Origin: Ignavibacteriaceae bacterium
GTDB lineage: Bacteria; Bacteroidota; Ignavibacteria; Ignavibacteriales; Ignavibacteriaceae
DNA: 13,658 bases
Assembly: GCA_026193755.1 (NCBI GenBank)
Contig: JAPHUI010000152.1
Span: 1 to 13,658, forward strand
Direction of reading: 5' to 3'
The notes under the pieces are model-generated. The model saw only the letters and a list, made by a program, of their open reading frames with translations. It did not search any database and was not told the DNA's origin. A program made the position numbers and the translations under genes. Position 1 is the stretch's first letter. Each line of letters begins with the position of its first letter. Positions 6,988 through 13,658 of the stretch are shown here, piece after piece.

Positions 6988-9213
6988 TCACTTCAGCAAA
7001 ATGATTTTCTTTACTGACGAATAATTATTCACGTTTAACCTGTAGAAATAAATTCCTGAGCTTAAATTTTTACCATTAAAAATCACTTTATGAATCCCTG
7101 CTTGTTGATACTCGTTCACAGGAGAAGATACTTCTTCTCCTAAAGTGTTAAATATCCTTAGGCTAACATTTCCACTTTGAGGAATTGAATACTGAATAGT
7201 TGTTGTTGGATTAAACGGGTTCGGATAATTCTGGTTCAGTATATAGCTATCAGGCAGAGCATTTTGAGAATGTTGACTGGTAGTAATACCGTAAGGATTT
7301 TCATAAATATGAAGTCCTGCACCATAAGTTGCTATATAAAAATAACTTTCGGTTGCATCAACACCCTCAACCTGATCCGGTACCATCTGTGTTGAAATTT
7401 GAGATGGTTGAGAGGGATCTGAAACATCAAGTACCGTTAAATAAGGATCAAACCCGTCAGCAACTAACAACACATTTCCAAAAACAAAATTTTTATATGC
7501 CCGGGGAGGAGGATTGCCAAAAGTTTTTACCCCGACGATCTCAGGATTTAAAGGATCTGTTACATCAAATATATCAACACGGTTTGTAGTTTGAAATAAA
7601 TCACATGCATAAACATAATCTCCTTGTAGATCTAAATGTGTTAGTTCCACATTCTGTGTATAAGTTTCTACCTGTTCTGGCTGTGTGGGATCAGAAACAT
7701 CTATTATTTTTAGTCCTGCATTATACTGAGAGACATAAACATATCCATTTGACGCAGCTATTCCAGAAGTATAATCACGGGGGGCAGGAAAATTTAATGA
7801 GCCTACTTCGTTTAGAGATGCTGGGTTCGAAATATCAAATATCCTGAGGTTATACTGATCATCAGCCACATAAATGTAGTCTCCATCAAGAGCCAGATTG
7901 TTAAAATATGCAGGACTACTGTTAGCTACAGTTACAGGATTGGTTGGATCCGAGATATCAACTGCTCTCAAACCTTCAATGTAATTTGTCACATAGGCAT
8001 AGTTCCCTTTAAATTCCAGGTGAAGATCTACACCAGCTAATGGTTGGTTAATGCCTACTAAAACCGGGAGCGTTGGATCTGAAACATCTAACACATATAA
8101 ACCGACGGCAGTTAACAGGTAGCAATAAGATTCTGAAACCTTTAAATCGCTAATAACGTGCCCGACACCTTCATATTCAGAAACAAATGCCGGGTTAGCA
8201 GGATCGGAAACATCAATAATAACCATCCCTGTGCCATCAGGGACAAAAACATAACCGTTAAAATATTTTATGTCATTACAACTTGTTTCGTAGCTGCCTA
8301 ATAAAACGGGATTTAAAGGATTTGATACATCAAATATTTCAATACCATAAAACGGATCACTTACATATAACCTGTTATTAAAACTTGTCATACCATAATA
8401 TGTTGTCGCATTTCCAATCAGGGGATGTGAAGCGACAACAGGTAACCCGATAGAGTTTAAATCGAGGACATACAGTGTACCATCTAAAACCTGGAAAGAA
8501 TAAGTACCAATAATGTGTATTTCCTCGGCGCCGACAAGAGGCGGACCTTCATATATTAAATTGATAGTTCCATCAGGGTTAACAACAAATAATTCCGTAT
8601 TGTGTCCTGAAGAAGCTACAAGAAAGCTGCCGTCATCACTCAAATCCAACTTATATTTTGTTTGGCCGGTTCCCAGGTTGAAGCTTGATTGATAAGGATT
8701 TGTAGGATCAGAAACGTTTACAGTAATTATTCCGCCATATTCAGCAGCAATAAAAATAAAGCCGGGCTTGGCAGACATTTCTGTTGCAGGTGGGGTTGTG
8801 CCAATGTAATTTAACAATAAACTGCTTAAATGTTGAGGATTATTAACATCCTGTACATCCCAGATTTCCAAACCATTATCCCCCAGGGTTACATAAATAT
8901 TTTGTGTTGCTGAATCGTAGATTAGATCATTAACTACACCGTTGGTACTTATCTGATCATTAACTAAGACAGGTGAAGCAACGTTAGATATATCGATTAT
9001 AACCACCACACTGCCTGAATTAACATATGCAAAATTGCGGGCTTCATCAATTGCTGCTTCCCGGTAGAATCCAAATCCCCATGAACCTATTTCATTTAAA
9101 GGATCTCCATTAGGATTATTTTGAGCTGAAGTGAAACTGGTGAGAGGAATCAACAGTAAGAACAACAAGAATGAAGTAAGGCTTTTTATATTTGTAAATC
9201 TTATTGATTGCAT
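6988..9213 (-). CDS. LVIVD-repeat surface protein with T9SS sorting domain, no YCF48 section
   Basis: 741 residues. Signal peptide about 1-30 (core FLLFLLLIPLTSFTSA). Residues 45-638 hold 14 LVIVD-type units with the conserved strand near 73, 117, 164, 209, 248, 293, 333, 375, 418, 458, 503, 548, 594 and 635. Unit 2 has the IWDVQ signature shared with the two genes downstream, and unit 4 has an NPDG turn. After the last strand (GLHIYENPYG) only about 20 residues of linker precede the sorting domain (661-741, ending KKIILLK). In the neighbours a whole seven-unit YCF48 section lies at this point. The linker is clean, with no remnant Trp/TTDGG motif, so this looks like a natural two-propeller form rather than a damaged gene. 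AGGA with a 6-base spacer (9220-9223) supports the ATG at 9213. The sorting domain is mosaic: its middle resembles the gene ending at 3743 and its end the gene ending at 11156. Function unknown; secreted or surface-attached. Confidence 0.94.
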   Translation of the reverse strand: MQSIRFTNIKSLTSFLLFLLLIPLTSFTSAQNNPNGDPLNEIGSWGFGFYREAAIDEARNFAYVNSGSVVVIIDISNVASPVLVNDQISTNGVVNDLIYDSATQNIYVTLGDNGLEIWDVQDVNNPQHLSSLLLNYIGTTPPATEMSAKPGFIFIAAEYGGIITVNVSDPTNPYQSSFNLGTGQTKYKLDLSDDGSFLVASSGHNTELFVVNPDGTINLIYEGPPLVGAEEIHIIGTYSFQVLDGTLYVLDLNSIGLPVVASHPLIGNATTYYGMTSFNNRLYVSDPFYGIEIFDVSNPLNPVLLGSYETSCNDIKYFNGYVFVPDGTGMVIIDVSDPANPAFVSEYEGVGHVISDLKVSESYCYLLTAVGLYVLDVSDPTLPVLVGINQPLAGVDLHLEFKGNYAYVTNYIEGLRAVDISDPTNPVTVANSSPAYFNNLALDGDYIYVADDQYNLRIFDISNPASLNEVGSLNFPAPRDYTSGIAASNGYVYVSQYNAGLKIIDVSDPTQPEQVETYTQNVELTHLDLQGDYVYACDLFQTTNRVDIFDVTDPLNPEIVGVKTFGNPPPRAYKNFVFGNVLLVADGFDPYLTVLDVSDPSQPSQISTQMVPDQVEGVDATESYFYIATYGAGLHIYENPYGITTSQHSQNALPDSYILNQNYPNPFNPTTTIQYSIPQSGNVSLRIFNTLGEEVSSPVNEYQQAGIHKVIFNGKNLSSGIYFYRLNVNNYSSVKKIILLK
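7007..7056 (-). repeat. 50-base exact repeat, copy A (second copy 11175-11224)
   Basis: These 50 bases are identical, by eye, to 11175-11224. Both encode the last strand of a T9SS sorting domain (FYRLNVNNYSSVKK region) with the same synonymous codons, while flanking bases differ. The identity is much higher than between the rest of the two genes, which suggests recent gene conversion or a recent duplication of the 3' end. Confidence 0.75.
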
Positions 9214-9219
9214 TTGTGT

Positions 9220-9223
9220 TCCT
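9220..9223 (-). promoter_or_regulatory. Shine-Dalgarno site for the gene starting at 9213
   Basis: The minus strand reads AAAAAGGAACACAA before ATG, giving AGGA with a 6-base spacer, which supports the chosen start. The rest of the 72-base gap to the preceding gene shows no convincing promoter or terminator hairpin. Confidence 0.55.
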
Positions 9224-9285
9224 TTTTATGTGTGAAAAATCTTTCTAAGTATCCGGTTTATCTAAACAGTTTTATAAAGGTTACT

Positions 9286-10998
9286 TCAACGTAGTAATAT
9301 CATTTTATTTGTCTGAGAAAATCTTCCTGATTCCAATCGGTAGTAATAAACTCCACTGCCTAAATTCTCACCGTTAAAATTCACTTTATAAATACCGGGC
9401 TGCTGAAACTCATTCACCAAATTAGCAACTTCTTTTCCCAAAGCATTAAATATTTTAAGCGCGACATTTCCATTTTCAGGAATTGAATATTGAATTGTTG
9501 TTGCCGGATTAAACGGGTTGGGATAATTCTGTGAAATTGAATATTCGTCAGGTTGATTTAAAATCTCTACAGTTACAACTTCCGATTCATTTCGTGTTCC
9601 ATCAAAATCTATCTGAACCAATTTGTAAGAATAACTTCCCGGCTCAAGATTTTTATCAACAAATGAATAAACGTTTTCCTCTGTTGTTGTGCCGTGTCCT
9701 TCAATAAAACCTATTTGATTCCAATTATTGTCATTCTGAGCAGAGCGAAGAATCTCAAAACCGGAGTTATTTTTCTCTGTTCCTGTTCGCCAGTTAAGTG
9801 TCACATCATATTTACTAACAAAGGCTGTGAATGAAACCAATTCAACCGGGACAGGATTAAGTGTATTCATAATTATAGCCACTTGAGCACTATTATATAT
9901 TGGTACCGCTATATCAAGGTCACCATCTGAATCAAAATCTCCACTAGACGGTCCTCTTGGTTGATCTCCGACATAAAATGAGAATACGGGATCGAAATTA
10001 AAATTTCCGTTATTTAATACAATAGCCATACCCGATGCATTATACTGATTTTCGGATACAGCAAAGTCCATATAACCATTGATATCAAAATCCCCCATAG
10101 TAAATTCGCCCTGATAGCCTCCAAAAGTTGTTACAGGTTCACCAAAATTCCCAAGTCCATCATTTAAGAAAAAGCACATCTTGTAGGAATTATTCAGTAA
10201 GGAATTAGTAATTATATCGCTATACGAATCACCGTTAAAATCATATATATAAATATTACTCACACCAGAACCGAATTCATCGTCAATATACTTAGTAAAA
10301 GTTCCGTCCCCGTTATTTTTAAAGACTGTTAACACACCGATATTAAAAATATAATTAACATAATTCCTTGTTATTACAATTTCCGGGTAAGAATCTTCGT
10401 TTAGGTCACCTATGGTTAAATATTTGGATCCCGCACCTGATAAAGCAGAAAAGGATGAGGTGAATGTTCCATCCTGATTATTTAATAAAATCTGAAATGA
10501 ATTACTTTCTGAATTTACAACTGCTAAGTCCAGGAAACTGTCACCGTTAAAATCGTAGGAATCGATTCCCCATGGCTGCTGCTGCGTTGCAGAATTTATA
10601 CTTGTTGCAAAAGTGCCGTCTCCGTTATTCTGCAGGTAGGAAACTACATTAGCACCTAAACATGTTGTAACGATATCAGGGAAAGTGTCATTATTATAAT
10701 CCGCTATCTTTAATCCTCTTGGATTAGACATAACGGAGTATAAATTTTGATCCTGGAAAGTACCATTCCCATTGTTCAGCAGGATAGAGACATTTGACCC
10801 GGAATAATTTAAAACAACCAGATCAGGATGACCGTCCCCGTTAAGATCTGCTGTTGCGGTTTCAACCGGGCTATAACCTGAATTGTAATATACGGGGTCA
10901 TCAAAAAGATAAATATTTTGGCCGAATGACATATCTATTAACATCAGAACAAATACTAAGATTAATAGTTTTCTGTGATTTCCTTTGCGTTCCGACAT
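9286..10998 (-). CDS. FG-GAP/VCBS repeat protein with FN3-like domain and T9SS sorting domain
   Basis: 570 residues from the ATG at 10998. Signal peptide 1-26 (KLLILVFVLMLIDMSFG). Seven FG-GAP/VCBS units each carry a calcium-loop-like motif: ADLNGDGHPD (50-59), ADYNNDTFPD (99-108), YDFNGDSFLD (148-157), GDLNEDSYPE (197-206), YDFNGDSYSD (252-261), GDFDINGYMD (302-311) and GDFDSDGDLD (353-362), about 49 residues apart. Several units also carry the NNGDGTF turn. This is the repeat of seven-bladed integrin-alpha-like propellers. Residues 383-480 form a fibronectin-III-like domain (PVELVSFTA, VTLNWRTGTEKNNSGFEI, YSYKLVQIDFDG) often found before sorting domains. The type A sorting domain (491-570) is very like that of the gene upstream (ALGxEVANLVNEFQQPG). 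An in-frame ATG at 11010 would add MGGA, but it has no ribosome binding site, while GGGAGG lies 4 bases before the ATG at 10998. Adhesion or calcium-stabilised binding at the surface is likely, with ligand unknown. It is unrelated in repeat type to its neighbours. Confidence 0.93.
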   Translation of the reverse strand: MSERKGNHRKLLILVFVLMLIDMSFGQNIYLFDDPVYYNSGYSPVETATADLNGDGHPDLVVLNYSGSNVSILLNNGNGTFQDQNLYSVMSNPRGLKIADYNNDTFPDIVTTCLGANVVSYLQNNGDGTFATSINSATQQQPWGIDSYDFNGDSFLDLAVVNSESNSFQILLNNQDGTFTSSFSALSGAGSKYLTIGDLNEDSYPEIVITRNYVNYIFNIGVLTVFKNNGDGTFTKYIDDEFGSGVSNIYIYDFNGDSYSDIITNSLLNNSYKMCFFLNDGLGNFGEPVTTFGGYQGEFTMGDFDINGYMDFAVSENQYNASGMAIVLNNGNFNFDPVFSFYVGDQPRGPSSGDFDSDGDLDIAVPIYNSAQVAIIMNTLNPVPVELVSFTAFVSKYDVTLNWRTGTEKNNSGFEILRSAQNDNNWNQIGFIEGHGTTTEENVYSFVDKNLEPGSYSYKLVQIDFDGTRNESEVVTVEILNQPDEYSISQNYPNPFNPATTIQYSIPENGNVALKIFNALGKEVANLVNEFQQPGIYKVNFNGENLGSGVYYYRLESGRFSQTNKMILLR

Positions 10999-11002
10999 AG
11001 CG

Positions 11003-11008
11003 CCTCCC
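11003..11008 (-). promoter_or_regulatory. Shine-Dalgarno site deciding the start at 10998
   Basis: GGGAGG, 4 bases before the ATG at 10996-10998, matches the anti-Shine-Dalgarno well, though the spacing is short. The ATG 12 bases upstream (11008-11010) is preceded only by AATAAATAAGTA. The inner ATG is therefore preferred, shortening the protein by four residues (MGGA). Confidence 0.55.
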
Positions 11009-11086
11009 ATTACTTATTTATTAAATTATCAATAAGACCGTTTCTAATGTTATTAAAGTATCACACCAATCCGTTCACGAGAAAAT

Positions 11087-11125
11087 TGAAACAATATTTG
11101 AATTTTGCATTTTTTAGTTGTTTCA
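11087..11125. repeat. Weak inverted repeat in the 157-base intergenic gap
   Basis: TGAAACAA (11087-11094) and TTGTTTCA (11118-11125) are exact reverse complements separated by 23 bases. The gap between the stop at 11156 and the start at 10998 is the longest in the window, and so the likeliest place for a promoter or terminator. The stem is AT-rich with a long loop and no following T-run on the minus strand, so a role is unproven. Confidence 0.25.
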
Positions 11126-11155
11126 GTCATTTCAAATGTCATCCAGTTGTCCTTT

Positions 11156-13658
11156 TTATTTCAGCAGAATCATCTTCTTTACTGACGAATAATTATTCAC
11201 GTTTAACCTGTAGAAATAAATTCCCGAACTTAAATTCTCACCATAAAAGTTTACTTTATAAATACCGGGCTGTTGGAACTCATTCACCAGATTAGCTACT
11301 TCTTCTCCCAAAGCATTGTATATCCTGAGACTGACATTTCCACTCTCAGGAATTGAGTACTGGATTGTTGTGGTTGGATTAAACGGATTCGGATAGTTCT
11401 GGGATAGTACAAATACAGTTGGAGCCTGAATATCTTTGTTATCGTTATTAGTAACATTTTCATAATAGTGAAGAATAGTGCCATTACTCCCAACCACCCA
11501 ACCGTTTGCTTCATTAACAAAGTCAACAGCCCTCAAATTATCCTGTATCAAAACTTCCTGTTGAACCCATGAGTTTCCACCATCGTTGGTTTGAAAAACC
11601 ACTCCATTAAAGCCGCTATACCATCCTTTGCTTTCATCTGTAAAAGAAAAACCTGTAATGACTTCATTCACTCCGCTGTTTTGAGTATACCACGTCTCAC
11701 CGGCATCCGTTGTCTTAATTAATAATCCGTTCAATCCTCCAATCCATCCAACATCATGATTAACAAAATAAAGTGAACTCAAATCATTACCCTGAAAATT
11801 AAAATTTGCATCCCATGTTTGACCACCATTCGTTGTCTTTAATATATAATTATCAAACTGCATGCCTGTTAATATAAATCCGATTACAAATCCGTTATTT
11901 TCATCTGTAAAACAGACTCCAAAGTGATGCTGATTACCAACCAAACCACTATTCTGTTCTGTCCATGTATCTCCGCCATCCGTAGTTTTTAATATAAGAT
12001 GATCTTCAAGTGTGACCACCCAACCAAGTGATTCATTTAAAAAGCACATTGCTCTTATAACTGAAGTTGTAGGAACATTCAACTGAGTCCAGGTTTGTCC
12101 GCCGTTAGTTGTTTTATACATCGCACTGTTTTCACCGCAAACCCAACCTGTATTTTCATTAACAAATGTTATGTCCCTGAAATCATCAAAGTAACCACCA
12201 ACCGGAACAATTTGCCAGTCATCTCCACCATTAGTTGTATGAAGTAATATACCTTGATCGGCAGCAGCCCAGCCTTCTGTTAAACTGGTGAAGTCGACAG
12301 CCCATATATCCTGTGTTATTCCGCTGGTTTGAACTTCCCAATTTGTAATAGGGGGATTTTCTACAAGGTTGTTTTTATATATACTCAATCCTGCTTTCGA
12401 ATCAGAAATGTAAATGTATTTATCGGCAGAAAATATGCTCGATATTAAATCGGGAAGGCGGTATTGCTCAATATAAACCGGATCAGATTCTGTTAATAAG
12501 AATAACCAGATATCATCACCGTCACTTACATAGGCAAACGTGTCAGCAACTGAAACATCGAAAGGGAAAAACCCGGCAGTTCCATAGTAACCTTTTACAA
12601 CAGGTACCTCGAGATTGCTGATATTAAAATCGTAAAAACCACCACCATTTGAAGGCCAGTCGGCTGAACAAACAAATGCATCATTATCTCTTATATAAAT
12701 ATCCAGCACATCGGGTAAAGTAAGACTTGCTGCTTCAAAAGGATTTTGAGGATCAGATACGTCAAGTATTCGCAAACCGGAATCGTAATCGGCAACGAAC
12801 AGATAACCGTTATGATAAACAAGCTTATAACCCCGACTAGGTATCTGGATGCTGCTTACTTCAAAAGGATTAGAGGGATCGGCGATATTAATAATTCTTA
12901 TAGTACCTATTGTATTAGGAGGATTCAACTCTTCCACATAAGCATAGTTGCCATATATTTCAACCATCCATGCATTAAATCCACTTAGTACAGACACCAA
13001 TGATGGAGATGTTGGATCAGAAACATCAATAATTTTAAAACCGTCTTCCCAGCAAGTCAGATATACAAGATTGTCTCTTAATTTTAAATCATAAGTGTAA
13101 CTTGAATTTTCGTACTGCCCGATGAGTACCGGGTATTCGAGATTGGAAATATCGATCATTAATAATCCATCGCCAGTATAAGTAACGTAAGCAATGTTAT
13201 CTTTTATAACACTTTCAACTGCCGCCGTATAAGTATCATACAAACCAACCAGTACGGGAGAAGTGGGATCCTGTACATCATAAATCTTAAGTCCGTATGA
13301 ATTGTGTGAAACAAATGCGTAGTGACCGACAACATATAAATCTTCGGGGTATGGTTCCATGGAGACGCTTCCAAGGAGGAATGGATTGTTATTATTTGTA
13401 ACATCCCAGATATGTAGACCACTATTATTAATTATATAAGCTAAATTTCCTCTTACTTCAATATGTGTAAGCCCACCCACATCAGTCGAACTATATCCGC
13501 CATTGTAAATTATATATAAAATATTTCCCTGACCCACATACGAAGCCTGAGGACCACCAAATACTGCATTACAGTTGTAGATATCTAATTCTCCGGCAGT
13601 ATATAATTGTCCGGATGGATCAAGATACATGATCACATATTTTTGTGCTCCTGTAGCA
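11156..13658 (-). CDS. LVIVD- and YCF48-repeat surface protein with T9SS sorting domain, 3' part only
   Basis: The frame is open through the right edge, giving 833 codons from 13657 to the TAA at 11156. The GTG at 13636 could be called a start but is internal: upstream codons read ATGAQKY, and this stretch aligns with residues 199-206 (STGSQTYV) of the 1035-residue paralogue. A signal peptide and the first three LVIVD units, about 200 residues, should lie outside. Numbering from the first whole codon, LVIVD units 4-14 run from 1 to about 430, including the DPSG turn of unit 4 and VFG of unit 5. Seven YCF48/BNR units follow, with Trp at 440, 481, 523, 565, 615, 656 and 697. The seventh is unclosed (GWVVGSNGTILHYY), and the fourth carries an insertion (GFVIGFILTGMQFDNYILK). 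The sorting domain, 754-833, ends KKMILLK. Closest in layout to the gene at 3743-6880. Function unknown; Sec- and T9SS-exported by inference. Confidence 0.92.
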   Translation of the reverse strand, partial: ATGAQKYVIMYLDPSGQLYTAGELDIYNCNAVFGGPQASYVGQGNILYIIYNGGYSSTDVGGLTHIEVRGNLAYIINNSGLHIWDVTNNNNPFLLGSVSMEPYPEDLYVVGHYAFVSHNSYGLKIYDVQDPTSPVLVGLYDTYTAAVESVIKDNIAYVTYTGDGLLMIDISNLEYPVLIGQYENSSYTYDLKLRDNLVYLTCWEDGFKIIDVSDPTSPSLVSVLSGFNAWMVEIYGNYAYVEELNPPNTIGTIRIINIADPSNPFEVSSIQIPSRGYKLVYHNGYLFVADYDSGLRILDVSDPQNPFEAASLTLPDVLDIYIRDNDAFVCSADWPSNGGGFYDFNISNLEVPVVKGYYGTAGFFPFDVSVADTFAYVSDGDDIWLFLLTESDPVYIEQYRLPDLISSIFSADKYIYISDSKAGLSIYKNNLVENPPITNWEVQTSGITQDIWAVDFTSLTEGWAAADQGILLHTTNGGDDWQIVPVGGYFDDFRDITFVNENTGWVCGENSAMYKTTNGGQTWTQLNVPTTSVIRAMCFLNESLGWVVTLEDHLILKTTDGGDTWTEQNSGLVGNQHHFGVCFTDENNGFVIGFILTGMQFDNYILKTTNGGQTWDANFNFQGNDLSSLYFVNHDVGWIGGLNGLLIKTTDAGETWYTQNSGVNEVITGFSFTDESKGWYSGFNGVVFQTNDGGNSWVQQEVLIQDNLRAVDFVNEANGWVVGSNGTILHYYENVTNNDNKDIQAPTVFVLSQNYPNPFNPTTTIQYSIPESGNVSLRIYNALGEEVANLVNEFQQPGIYKVNFYGENLSSGIYFYRLNVNNYSSVKKMILLK
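11175..11224 (-). repeat. 50-base exact repeat, copy B (first copy 7007-7056)
   Basis: Second copy of the identical 50-base stretch at the 3' end of a paralogous gene. It encodes the end of the sorting domain, including RLNVNNYSSVKK, with the same codons. The two copies are in the same orientation about 4.2 kb apart, so recombination between them could remove or duplicate the genes in between. Confidence 0.75.

Noticed and set aside
11008..11010. ATG at 11010 as start of the FG-GAP gene
   Set aside because: It lacks a ribosome binding site, and its own first codons form the GGGAGG site for the ATG at 10998. It cannot be excluded, as many Bacteroidota-type genes lack such sites.
11011..11155. 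Bacteroidota-type promoter (TTTG near -33 and TAnnTTTG near -7) in the longest gap
   Set aside because: The region is AT-rich and offers loose matches only; no pair with proper spacing was convincing.
10975..11295. Plus-strand open frame of 106 codons spanning an intergenic gap
   Set aside because: It overlaps the start of one gene and the end of another on the opposite strand, its product looks like no known family, and it has no clear ribosome binding site. Treated as a shadow.
13634..13636. GTG at 13636 as the true start of the right-edge gene
   Set aside because: The frame continues to the window edge and the upstream codons (ATGAQKY) align with the interior of the full-length paralogues. 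A start here would leave no signal peptide.
1..13658. A defence, toxin or mobile-element system
   Set aside because: No nuclease, toxin, transposase, integrase, phage or regulator motif is visible. Every gene is a signal-peptide and/or sorting-domain propeller protein.

Overview
The window is AT-rich bacterial DNA in which every supported gene lies on the minus strand, so transcription runs from high to low coordinates. Five of the six genes reach their 3' end here, and all five end in a type IX secretion (T9SS) type A C-terminal sorting domain (NYPNPFNP... ending KKM-[IV]-x-[IL]-[KRQ]). Most start with a signal peptide. This points to the Bacteroidota/Ignavibacteriota/Chlorobiota side of the tree. 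The 'NYPNPFNPTTTIQYSIPE' flavour of the sorting domain is what I would expect of an Ignavibacteria-like organism. That placement is inference from style, not a database result.

Layout in transcription order: (6) 11156-13658, a paralogue cut by the right edge, with LVIVD-type repeats, seven YCF48/BNR-like repeats and a sorting domain. (5) 9286-10998, an FG-GAP/VCBS seven-repeat protein with a fibronectin-III-like domain and sorting domain. (4) 6988-9213, LVIVD repeats plus sorting domain without the YCF48 part. (3) 3743-6880 and (2) 639-3746, two full-length LVIVD + YCF48 + sorting-domain paralogues whose reading frames overlap by 4 bases (ATGA). (1) 1-603, the 5' part of a gene cut by the left edge: a signal peptide followed directly by YCF48 repeats. 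Gaps between genes are 157, 72, 107, -4 and 35 bases, so co-transcription of at least part of the set is plausible.

The clearest regularity is in the architecture. By hand counting, each complete LVIVD section (genes 2, 3, 4) has 14 units of about 42-43 residues. Each complete YCF48 section (genes 2, 3, 6) has exactly 7 units, with Trp residues mostly 41 residues apart and the last unit lacking the TT(D/N)GG-W end. The FG-GAP section of gene 5 also has 7 units. This fits rigid surface proteins built of one or three seven-bladed beta-propellers, exported by the Sec pathway and anchored or released by T9SS. Modules are swapped between neighbours and the sorting domains look mosaic, as expected of a locus evolving by tandem duplication and gene conversion. 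No enzyme, transporter, regulator, RNA gene, mobile element or CRISPR array was found, and the function of these proteins cannot be read from the sequence.
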